From positions 1-12,613 of the forward strand of contig JAACDY010000016.1 in assembly GCA_009936675.1 (NCBI GenBank): 12,613 nucleotides of DNA, in the 5' to 3' direction. The notes beneath the pieces were generated by a model. It ran no database searches. It was not told the origin of the DNA and worked only from the letters and a program-made list of their open reading frames with translations. Shown here piece after piece: positions 7,074-12,613 of the stretch (within the stretch, counting starts at the first letter, position 1; each line of letters begins with the position of its first letter). Made by a program: the position numbers and the translations under genes. The DNA comes from Bacteroidota bacterium. Its GTDB lineage: Bacteria > Bacteroidota > Bacteroidia > Flavobacteriales > Flavobacteriaceae.

Positions 7074-7563
7074 AATGCGCGCAATTTTGGACACTGAAAC
7101 CGATGTGATCCGAGATTTTGAAATTGAAGCCACTGCCACCCTAGAGGAACTGCATGATGCGGTATCGCAATCTTTTGGTTTTGCCGGTAACGAAATGGCC
7201 TCCTTCTATCGCTCCGATGAAAATTGGGCCCAAGGTGAGGAATTGCCTTTGGTTGATATGGGCGTGGGGGAAAAGCCCCTCAACGAAAAACCCCTCAATA
7301 AAGTCGTATCCAAAAATGAAAACCGTCTGATCTATGTTTACGATTTCCTCAACCTTTGGACATTCTTTGTCGAATTAATGGAAACCGCTGAAAAAGATCA
7401 CCTTAAAGGTTATCCCAGTCTTATTTTTTCCCATGGTGAAGTCCCCGAAACTCCTCCTGATAAAGATTTTGTCGCTGAGCAAGGTTTTGACGAGGACGCA
7501 GACCAAGATGAATTTGAAGAGGACTCAGGCGAAGATGAATTTGATGGAGATCAATTTTATTAG
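7063..7563 (+). CDS. Plasmid pRiA4b ORF-3-like / IS1096 TnpR-like domain protein
   Basis: A 166-aa soluble protein with the pRiA4b ORF-3 fold, recognised from the opening MIYRMRAILDTETDVIRDFEI, the LHDAVSQSFGF helix (30-40) and YVYDFLNLWTFFVEL (91-105). The domain was named from a plasmid gene and an insertion-sequence passenger, but chromosomal copies are common in Bacteroidota and its function is not known. Odd features are a short tandem repeat KPLNE-KPLNK at 71-80 and a strongly acidic tail (about 143-165, mostly D and E). An ATG at 7075 would avoid overlap with ctaA, but the MIYR start at 7063 fits the family better and gives an 11-bp overlap, the same as at the cca/ctaA junction. It is the last gene of the operon; its TAG overlaps the stop of the convergent gene by 4 bp. 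Nothing nearby indicates a transposon. Confidence 0.8.
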   Translation: MIYRMRAILDTETDVIRDFEIEATATLEELHDAVSQSFGFAGNEMASFYRSDENWAQGEELPLVDMGVGEKPLNEKPLNKVVSKNENRLIYVYDFLNLWTFFVELMETAEKDHLKGYPSLIFSHGEVPETPPDKDFVAEQGFDEDADQDEFEEDSGEDEFDGDQFY

Positions 7564-8621
7564 AGCAGATCCCCCAAACTGACATTCTGGTAGTTCCTTC
7601 GCATATAGTCAAAGGAAGCTTCCATCAACTCTCCCATGGATTTACTTTTTGTAAAGGCGTCGTCTTTGGTGAAAACAAAAATTTCGTTTTTAAGTTTTTC
7701 TAGGTTTTCCGGTAAACTTAAGGTGTCGTTTTTCATGATGTTGACCAAAAAAGCAATTCGGTTGCCTGAATTAATCAAGCGACGTGAGACTATGGAGCGT
7801 TCCTCAATTTTGTATTGGACGATAGACTCGTGATTCAATTTGTCTTTAATCACCAACATCAATGGATAATTCTCCTTGAAGAATTGGGGGCGATAAACCG
7901 ATAGTTTCCCCTCAAAACATTGTTGGTCAAAATCTATGGCTCTGATCTTGTATATCACATGATCGAAATCGTGGATGGGAATCACCACATAATTATAGGC
8001 CCTCATGTCTCCCAACAAACGCACCATACAACGTTCATTGAACTTGACATACTCTTTGGCAATTTGAGCCTTTTCCGAAGCACTGCAATAGGGTAGATAC
8101 TCCTTGATAAATACATCCCCAGGGATGCCGGCAATATGCTCCTCAATTAAAGTATCGTGATTGACCATATAATTGAGATTATAAGGAGAAAGGATGTGCT
8201 CAAACTCTAAACCATAGACCCGAGAAGCATCTGTTTTCTTGACGTAGAAATAGGTAAAGTTATCATTCAAAATGTTCCGAATCTTAATCCGAAAAGGCTT
8301 TGAATTCCCAAAAGTACAATAATCGATGGCGTCGATGTTTAAATCTGGTAAAGAGGAATCTCCCCCATCGGAATGCAATTGGGTGTATATGATTTTCAAT
8401 TGGTGATCTATTTCTTCCCGATCAGAATCTGAATAGTAAACCCTCACCCAAAGAGTGTCTTGATCATTTTTATCATAAACAATTACAGAACCGGAAAACC
8501 GGAGCAAATCTTCGTAAAATATCGAAGACTCCATCCAACGGTCATACTTTTTTAAAAAATGCATCAACTCATCGGAGATGGGAAAAAAGGGCTTTTTTTT
8601 GGAAATCAGTTTTTCTTCCAC
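7560..8621 (-). CDS. Conserved-looking protein of unknown function with possible kinase-like (PKL) motifs
   Basis: I do not recognise this 353-aa protein by name. It is soluble, with no signal peptide or membrane segment. Its middle third reads like a divergent protein-kinase/aminoglycoside-phosphotransferase fold. In order: a beta-strand with paired lysines, FYVKK (125-129); an acidic helix YGLEFEHI (136-143); a hinge-like LIEEHIAGIPG (158-168); a catalytic-loop-like GDMRAYNYVV (204-213), with D205 and N210 five residues apart as in kinases; and a metal-loop-like IRAIDFDQQ (227-234), with D230 and D232. No glycine-rich loop is evident, and the N-terminal 100 residues are unassigned. The start is a GTG at 8621; an ATG at residue 20 (8564) is the alternative. 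A TAATTTTG element lies 14 nt upstream of the GTG. It converges with the pRiA4b-like gene and diverges from uvrB. That it is a gene is very likely; kinase activity is inference only. Confidence 0.85.
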   Translation of the reverse strand: MEEKLISKKKPFFPISDELMHFLKKYDRWMESSIFYEDLLRFSGSVIVYDKNDQDTLWVRVYYSDSDREEIDHQLKIIYTQLHSDGGDSSLPDLNIDAIDYCTFGNSKPFRIKIRNILNDNFTYFYVKKTDASRVYGLEFEHILSPYNLNYMVNHDTLIEEHIAGIPGDVFIKEYLPYCSASEKAQIAKEYVKFNERCMVRLLGDMRAYNYVVIPIHDFDHVIYKIRAIDFDQQCFEGKLSVYRPQFFKENYPLMLVIKDKLNHESIVQYKIEERSIVSRRLINSGNRIAFLVNIMKNDTLSLPENLEKLKNEIFVFTKDDAFTKSKSMGELMEASFDYMRRNYQNVSLGDLL

Positions 8622-8635
8622 AGAACTGTTTTTTC

Positions 8636-8643
8636 CAAAATTA
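8636..8643 (-). promoter_or_regulatory. Candidate -7 promoter element for the 353-aa unknown protein
   Basis: On the minus strand TAATTTTG matches TAnnTTTG exactly, 14 nt before the GTG at 8621. No -33 TTG is visible at the expected distance. Its position supports the GTG start over the internal ATG. Confidence 0.4.
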
Positions 8644-8702
8644 CCTCTTTTTCTGGATTGAGCTCCCTCCCTCCTTTATAATGGTAAAATATCGTCATAA
8701 GA

Positions 8703-8733
8703 TTGTGGAAAGCTGATATAAGCTTTAATTTCG
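8703..8733 (+). promoter_or_regulatory. Candidate uvrB promoter (-33 TTG and -7 TAATTTCG)
   Basis: A TTG at 8703-8705 is followed after 20 nt by TAATTTCG (8726-8733), one mismatch from TAnnTTTG. Only four bases separate the -7 box from the uvrB ATG, so the transcript would have almost no leader. No Shine-Dalgarno sequence is present. Confidence 0.4.
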
Positions 8734-8737
8734 CAAA

Positions 8738-10741
8738 ATGGAGTTCAAATTAGAGTCCCCCTTTTCGCCTACTGGCGATCAACCAGAGGCCATCCGTCAA
8801 ATCACATCGAGTTTTTCTGAAGGAGATAAGTATGTCACCCTGCAAGGGGTAACAGGCTCTGGTAAAACCTTTACGGTGGCCAATGCGGTACAGGAGTTAC
8901 AACGTCCCACATTGGTCTTGGCGCACAACAAAACCTTGGCCGCACAACTTTATTCTGAATTCAAACAGTTTTTTCCCAATAATGCGGTGGAGTATTTTGT
9001 TTCCTATTACGATTACTACCAACCTGAAGCCTATATCCCCACCAGCGGCCTATACATTGAAAAAGACCTATCCATTAATGAAGAAATTGAAAAACTGCGA
9101 TTGAGCACCACTTCCTCTCTGCTCTCCGGAAGAAGGGATGTACTGGTCGTGGCCTCTGTTTCTTGTCTCTACGGTATCGGGAACCCAGTAGAGTTTCAAA
9201 AAAATGTCATCGCCATTGAAAAAGGGGAAGTCATTTCGAGAACCCAACTGTTACACCGATTGGTGCAAAGCCTATATTCTAGAACAACAGGAGAGTTTAA
9301 TCGTGGAAATTTTAGAGTGAATGGTGACATCATAGACATCTTCCCAGGCTATGCCGACGTCGGCTTTAAAATCCATTTTTTTGGCGATGAAATTGAAGAG
9401 ATTGAGTCTTTTGATCCCATAGAAAACAAACTTTTAGAAAAATTTGATCGGGTGACCCTTTTTCCCGCCAATATGTTTGTTACCTCACCCGACATCCTCC
9501 AGAACGCCATTACACAAATCCAAGACGACTTGGTAAAACAGGTAGACTATTTCAATGGCAACGGTAGTTTTTTGGAAGCCAAACGATTGCATGAACGCAC
9601 CGAATTTGACTTGGAAATGATCCGTGAATTGGGCTATTGTTCGGGGATTGAAAACTATTCCCGCTATTTGGACGGCAGAGACCCTGGCACACGACCGTTC
9701 TGTCTTTTGGATTATTTTCCAGATGATTATTTGATGGTGGTGGACGAGAGTCATGTCACCATTTCCCAAGTACATGCAATGTATGGAGGGGATCGAAGTA
9801 GAAAGGAAAATTTGGTCAATTACGGATTCCGTTTGCCTGCCGCTATGGACAATCGACCCTTGAAATTTGAGGAGTTTGAAGCCTTGCAAAATCAAGTGCT
9901 CTATGTCAGTGCAACGCCAGCAGATTATGAACTCAAACAAACCGAAGGGGTTTATGTAGAACAAATCATTCGCCCCACAGGATTACTGGATCCAGACATT
10001 GAAATCCGACCGAGTTTGAATCAAATCGATGATCTGATTGAAGAAATCCAACTCAGAGTAGAAAAAGATGAACGAACATTGGTAACCACGCTGACCAAAA
10101 GAATGGCAGAAGAACTGACCAAATATTTTGCTCGGGTCAATATCCGTTGTCGTTACATTCACAGTGATGTTGACACCTTGGAACGGGTGGAGATCATGCA
10201 AGACCTACGGAAAGGATTGTTTGATGTATTGGTTGGAGTCAACCTGTTGAGAGAAGGGCTAGACTTACCAGAAGTCTCTCTCGTAGCCATTTTGGATGCG
10301 GACAAAGAAGGTTTTTTACGAAGTCACCGTTCCTTGACCCAAACGGTGGGAAGGGCCGCACGAAATGTGAATGGAAAAGCCATTATGTATGCTGACAAAA
10401 TCACCAAAAGCATGCAAAAGACCATAGACGAAACCTTGTACCGAAGGGATAAACAACAGACCTATAACCTAAAAAACAACATGACCCCTCAGGCGCTCAA
10501 CAAATCCTTAGACAATGCATTGTCTAAAAACTCCGTAGCCACCTACGCCCAGGAACTGAGCGATCGAAAAGCCGCAGAGGCGAAAAATCGATATTTGAGT
10601 GTGGAAGAAATCGAAAAGAAAATCCGAGAATCGAGAAAGTCCATGGAAGCCGCCGCCAAAGATTTGGATTTTATTGAAGCGGCCAGACTCAGAGATGAGA
10701 TCAAGTCTTTACAAAATCAACTACAAGAAAAAAAGGCTTAG
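8738..10741 (+). CDS. uvrB: Excinuclease ABC subunit B
   Basis: The damage-verification helicase of nucleotide excision repair. UvrA loads it on DNA, it opens the helix, and it then recruits UvrC for incision. The 667-aa length is normal. Seen: Walker A GVTGSGKT at 37-44; the beta-hairpin YYDYYQPEAYIP at 90-101, which inserts between the strands; Walker B DESH at 336-339; helicase motifs in the second half, including VSATPADYE, TLTKRMAEEL, GLDLPEVSLVAILDADKEGFLR and QTVGRAARN; and the C-terminal UVR domain (about 625-663, with DLDFIEAARLRDEIKSL) that contacts UvrC. The ATG at 8738 gives the standard MEFKLESPFSPTGDQP start. It is a single gene with its own promoter, and its TAG lies inside the terminator hairpin. 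No SOS-type operator that I could recognise lies upstream. Confidence 0.98.
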   Translation: MEFKLESPFSPTGDQPEAIRQITSSFSEGDKYVTLQGVTGSGKTFTVANAVQELQRPTLVLAHNKTLAAQLYSEFKQFFPNNAVEYFVSYYDYYQPEAYIPTSGLYIEKDLSINEEIEKLRLSTTSSLLSGRRDVLVVASVSCLYGIGNPVEFQKNVIAIEKGEVISRTQLLHRLVQSLYSRTTGEFNRGNFRVNGDIIDIFPGYADVGFKIHFFGDEIEEIESFDPIENKLLEKFDRVTLFPANMFVTSPDILQNAITQIQDDLVKQVDYFNGNGSFLEAKRLHERTEFDLEMIRELGYCSGIENYSRYLDGRDPGTRPFCLLDYFPDDYLMVVDESHVTISQVHAMYGGDRSRKENLVNYGFRLPAAMDNRPLKFEEFEALQNQVLYVSATPADYELKQTEGVYVEQIIRPTGLLDPDIEIRPSLNQIDDLIEEIQLRVEKDERTLVTTLTKRMAEELTKYFARVNIRCRYIHSDVDTLERVEIMQDLRKGLFDVLVGVNLLREGLDLPEVSLVAILDADKEGFLRSHRSLTQTVGRAARNVNGKAIMYADKITKSMQKTIDETLYRRDKQQTYNLKNNMTPQALNKSLDNALSKNSVATYAQELSDRKAAEAKNRYLSVEEIEKKIRESRKSMEAAAKDLDFIEAARLRDEIKSLQNQLQEKKA

Positions 10742-10762
10742 TGAATATCACTAAGCCCTTTT
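10731..10762. terminator. Bidirectional intrinsic terminator between uvrB and hsp20
   Basis: A perfect 10-bp stem, GGCTTAGTGA (10735-10744) with TCACTAAGCC (10748-10757), closes a 3-nt ATA loop. An A-run precedes it and C-TTTT follows, so it can stop transcription from both the uvrB side and the hsp20 side. The uvrB stop codon lies within the left arm. Confidence 0.85.
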
Positions 10763-10781
10763 AAAACCATCATTAATTAAT

Positions 10782-11198
10782 TTACTTTATAGAGATGAGT
10801 TTTTTGGGTTGGGGTAAAGCTTCCTCTTTTTTGGGAAGACTCACGGTTAGTATTCCTTCTTTGTAGTTGGCACTGATTTGGTCTGCAACTACCGTATCAG
10901 GGATATTAAAAGATCTCTTGAAGGCACTATAACCAAATTCCTTACGAGTAAAGCTCCCTTCTTTTTCAGTAGATTTTGTCTCGATTTCAGAGGAAATGGT
11001 CAAAACACCCTCGTCCAACTCGATTTTGAAATCACTTTTCTTCTTTCCCGGTGCAGCCAATTCAATATTGAAATGGTCATCGGCTTCAATGATATTGGCA
11101 GCGGGAACAGTAGTGTTAATTTGGCTCCAATCTTGATTGAGAAATAAATCATCAATCAAAGAGGTAAATACTGGTTTTTGTCTTTTAACTAAATTCAT
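10782..11198 (-). CDS. Small heat-shock protein, Hsp20/alpha-crystallin family
   Basis: An ATP-independent chaperone that binds unfolding proteins and holds them for DnaK/ClpB-type refolding; it acts in the cytoplasm as an oligomer. The 138-aa protein has a short N-terminal arm (1-30, with the IDDLF motif at 15-19), an alpha-crystallin domain from about 32 to 124 (VPAANI..., ELAAPG at 46-51, and the signature NYKEGILTVSLPK at 111-123), and a C-terminal ISI motif (135-137) of the I/V-x-I/V type that links dimers. An in-frame ATG 24 nt upstream (11222) would add MFNLNLNI. I prefer 11198 because MNLVKRQ is the usual start of this family in Bacteroidota. It lies 113 bp downstream of sucC on the same strand, but a heat-shock gene probably has its own control. 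The spacer carries a repeated TGTCATTYTG motif. It converges with uvrB across a shared terminator. Confidence 0.95.
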   Translation of the reverse strand: MNLVKRQKPVFTSLIDDLFLNQDWSQINTTVPAANIIEADDHFNIELAAPGKKKSDFKIELDEGVLTISSEIETKSTEKEGSFTRKEFGYSAFKRSFNIPDTVVADQISANYKEGILTVSLPKKEEALPQPKKLISIK

Positions 11199-11259
11199 GA
11201 TGTTAAGATTTAAATTAAACAATTTTAGAAAGTTTAATTCAAATCCTATACCAACACAA

Positions 11260-11310
11260 ACAGAATGACATGATGTCTGTAAAAGTTAAATAAAGTATGT
11301 CAAAATGACA
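11260..11310 (-). promoter_or_regulatory. Repeated TGTCATTYTG motif and inverted repeats upstream of hsp20
   Basis: Read on the minus strand, TGTCATTTTG (part of the perfect inverted repeat TGTCA-TTT-TGACA, 11310-11298) recurs as TGTCATTCTG (11270-11261). A second inverted repeat, GACAT-C-ATGTC (11277-11267), overlaps the second copy. Their position 60-110 nt upstream of the hsp20 start suggests binding sites for a stress regulator or part of the promoter. The first repeat lies 1 nt after the sucC stop, but its stem is too short and AT-rich for a convincing terminator. Confidence 0.4.
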
Positions 11311-11311
11311 A

Positions 11312-12502
11312 TTATAGTGCTTCTTGTACTTTTTGAGCGGCCTCTTCAAAAGCGGTTGCGGACAAAACGTTAAGCCCGGAATCATCGATTAATTTTTTGG
11401 CAATATCTGCATTAGTTCCCTGTAAACGTACGATGATGGGCACCTTGATGGCGTCTCCCATATTTTTATAAGCATCTACAATTCCCTGAGCTACACGATC
11501 ACAACGAACGATCCCTCCAAAAATATTGACCAAAATAGCGGCCACATTGGGATCTTTTAAGATCAATCGGAAAGCGGTTTCTACACGGGCGGCATCGGCC
11601 GTTCCCCCCACATCGAGAAAGTTGGCCGGAGACCCTCCTGATTGTTTGATCAAATCCATGGTGGCCATCGCCAATCCGGCACCGTTGACCATACAGCCTA
11701 CATTTCCGTCCAGTGCCACATAGTTTAGACCCACTTCTCGCGCCTCCACCTCAGTGGGGTTCTCTTCGCTTAGGTCTCTCAGTTCGACATAGTCTTTATG
11801 TCGAAACAAAGCATTGTCGTCCAAGGTTACCTTGGCATCAACAGCAATAATTTTATCGTCGGAAGTTTTTAAAACAGGATTGATCTCAAAAAGTGAAGCA
11901 TCGGCTCCCACATAGGCGTTGTACAATGAAGTAATAAATTTCACCATACCTTTAAAAGCGACTCCACTTAATCCTAGGTTAAAGGCGACATTTCGAGCTT
12001 GAAAACCCTGAAGCCCATGGGCTGGATCTATTTCTTCAGTAAAAATCAATTCAGGAGTATTTTCGGCTACTGCTTCGATGTCCATACCTCCCTCGGTGGA
12101 ATACATAATCATATTGCTTCCCGTGGATCGATTGAGTAAAACGGAAACATAAAATTCTTTGGGTTCTGAATCACCGGGGTAATAAACATCTTCGGCAATC
12201 AATACCTTATTGACTTTTTTTCCTTCCGGTGGGGTTTGAGGGGTGATCAATTGCATTCCGATGATTTTCTCGGATACGGATTTTACCTCGTCCAAACTTT
12301 TGGCCAATTTAACACCTCCTCCTTTTCCGCGACCTCCAGCGTGAATTTGCGCCTTGATCACATGCCATGAAGTGCCGGTATCTGCCGTTAGCTTTTTCGC
12401 TGCGGCAACCGCTTGGTCAGTATTGTTGGCTACAATACCCTTTTGCACGGCAACGCCAAAGCTGGCCAATATCTCTTTGCCTTGATATTCGTGTAGATTC
12501 AT
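11312..12502 (-). CDS. sucC: Succinate--CoA ligase (ADP-forming) subunit beta
   Basis: The beta subunit of succinyl-CoA synthetase, which with SucD converts succinyl-CoA to succinate in the TCA cycle and makes ATP or GTP by substrate-level phosphorylation. The 396-aa protein has an N-terminal ATP-grasp domain (HAGGRGKGGGVKLAKS at 54-69 is the nucleotide-binding glycine-rich part) and a C-terminal ligase-CoA domain with GNVGCMVNGAGLAMATMDL (266-284), LDVGGTAD and FGGIVRCD (328-335). The frame extends seven codons upstream to an ATG at 12523. I chose 12502 because MNLHEYQGKE is the universal SucC N terminus and the longer start would fall on the -7 element. SucD is not adjacent: hsp20 follows instead, so the alpha subunit must be encoded elsewhere. 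Identification is certain. Confidence 0.97.
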   Translation of the reverse strand: MNLHEYQGKEILASFGVAVQKGIVANNTDQAVAAAKKLTADTGTSWHVIKAQIHAGGRGKGGGVKLAKSLDEVKSVSEKIIGMQLITPQTPPEGKKVNKVLIAEDVYYPGDSEPKEFYVSVLLNRSTGSNMIMYSTEGGMDIEAVAENTPELIFTEEIDPAHGLQGFQARNVAFNLGLSGVAFKGMVKFITSLYNAYVGADASLFEINPVLKTSDDKIIAVDAKVTLDDNALFRHKDYVELRDLSEENPTEVEAREVGLNYVALDGNVGCMVNGAGLAMATMDLIKQSGGSPANFLDVGGTADAARVETAFRLILKDPNVAAILVNIFGGIVRCDRVAQGIVDAYKNMGDAIKVPIIVRLQGTNADIAKKLIDDSGLNVLSATAFEEAAQKVQEAL

Positions 12503-12520
12503 TCTTTGAAATTTATGCCC

Positions 12521-12548
12521 CAAAAATAGTAAATCACTAGCGGAACAA
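12521..12548 (-). promoter_or_regulatory. Candidate sucC promoter (-33 TTG, N17, -7 TATTTTTG)
   Basis: On the minus strand a TTG (12548-12546) is followed after 17 nt by TATTTTTG (12528-12521), an exact TAnnTTTG match. This lies 18 nt before the ATG at 12502. With both boxes present it is the best promoter candidate in the window. Confidence 0.55.
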
Positions 12549-12613
12549 CCGTAAAGTTTGTGTTATTGGTGAGCGTACACAAGAGGAATTATTCGATGAA
12601 GATGAAAACCCCT
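12541..12613 (+). other. Unresolved open frame at right edge
   Basis: After an in-frame TAG the plus-strand frame starting at 12541 is open to the edge (24 codons), with a coding-like stretch VCVIGERTQEELFDEDENP, but no ATG is present before the edge. The minus strand has a competing open frame ending at a TAG at 12538-12540 region. I cannot decide between the start of a plus-strand gene, the end of a minus-strand gene, and non-coding DNA. Confidence 0.2.

Noticed and set aside
7063..7563. A mobile element, suggested by the IS1096 TnpR-like domain
   Set aside because: There is no transposase, inverted repeat or target duplication; the gene is tightly embedded in an operon.
9485..9964. 159-codon open frame antisense to uvrB
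   Set aside because: A shadow of the uvrB coding frame; no family features and no start context.
11298..11310. TGTCA-AAA-TGACA as a sucC terminator
   Set aside because: The stem is only 5 bp, AT-rich and without a T-tract; a regulatory role for hsp20 is a better guess.
12503..12523. Longer SucC starting at 12523
   Set aside because: The extra seven residues do not belong to the family, and the start lies on the TATTTTTG promoter element.
1..12613. Defence, secretion, toxin-antitoxin or biosynthetic system
   Set aside because: I looked for toxin-antitoxin pairs, restriction enzymes, reverse transcriptases, CRISPR repeats and modular synthases; none is present, and the identified genes are core housekeeping functions.

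Overview
The window looks like chromosomal DNA from a member of the Bacteroidota, most likely a marine or aquatic flavobacterium. The evidence is as follows. Start codons lack recognisable Shine-Dalgarno sequences. Several starts are preceded at 4-18 nt by the Bacteroidota-type -7 element TAnnTTTG. The peptide deformylase, LtaS-like sulfatase, CtaA and pRiA4b-domain proteins have the forms I associate with flavobacteria. Most of the window is ordinary housekeeping DNA, densely packed, with eleven clear protein genes, an unresolved reading frame at the right edge, and no tRNA, rRNA, CRISPR array or intact mobile element that I can see.

Left part (1-1731): a minus-strand pair, ruvX followed by def (peptide deformylase, cut by the window edge), joined by an ATGA stop/start overlap. 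It diverges from dapD (lysine/diaminopimelate biosynthesis) on the plus strand. Next, 1736-3649 on the minus strand encodes a large membrane-anchored LtaS/MdoB-like sulfatase-fold protein, tail to tail with dapD with only 4 bp between the stop codons. This gene and the 436-bp gap after it are clearly more AT-rich than the rest. The gap contains a GC-richer island (about 3785-3930) that may be a decayed gene or a small RNA.

Middle (4086-7563): a tight four-gene plus-strand operon. It holds a threonylcarbamoyl-AMP synthase (tRNA t6A), the CCA-adding tRNA nucleotidyltransferase, the haem A synthase CtaA/COX15 and a small acidic pRiA4b ORF-3-like protein. The first pair is 2 nt apart and the next two junctions overlap by exactly 11 bp each. 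The operon thus combines two tRNA maturation steps with haem A supply for an aa3-type terminal oxidase, so the organism respires oxygen.

Right part (7560-12613): a 353-aa protein of unknown function on the minus strand. Its stop codon overlaps that of the pRiA4b-like gene, and I can read kinase-like motifs in it. It diverges from uvrB (nucleotide excision repair). uvrB converges on an Hsp20 small heat-shock gene across a strong hairpin that can end transcription from both sides. Upstream of hsp20 on the same strand is sucC (succinyl-CoA ligase beta subunit, TCA cycle), not accompanied by sucD. The last ~70 bases hold an open frame that cannot be identified.

I found no convincing new multi-gene system. 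The points most worth checking are the cryptic kinase-like protein, the unexplained island at 3785-3930, the repeated TGTCATTYTG motif upstream of hsp20, and the recurring very short distance between -7 elements and start codons.
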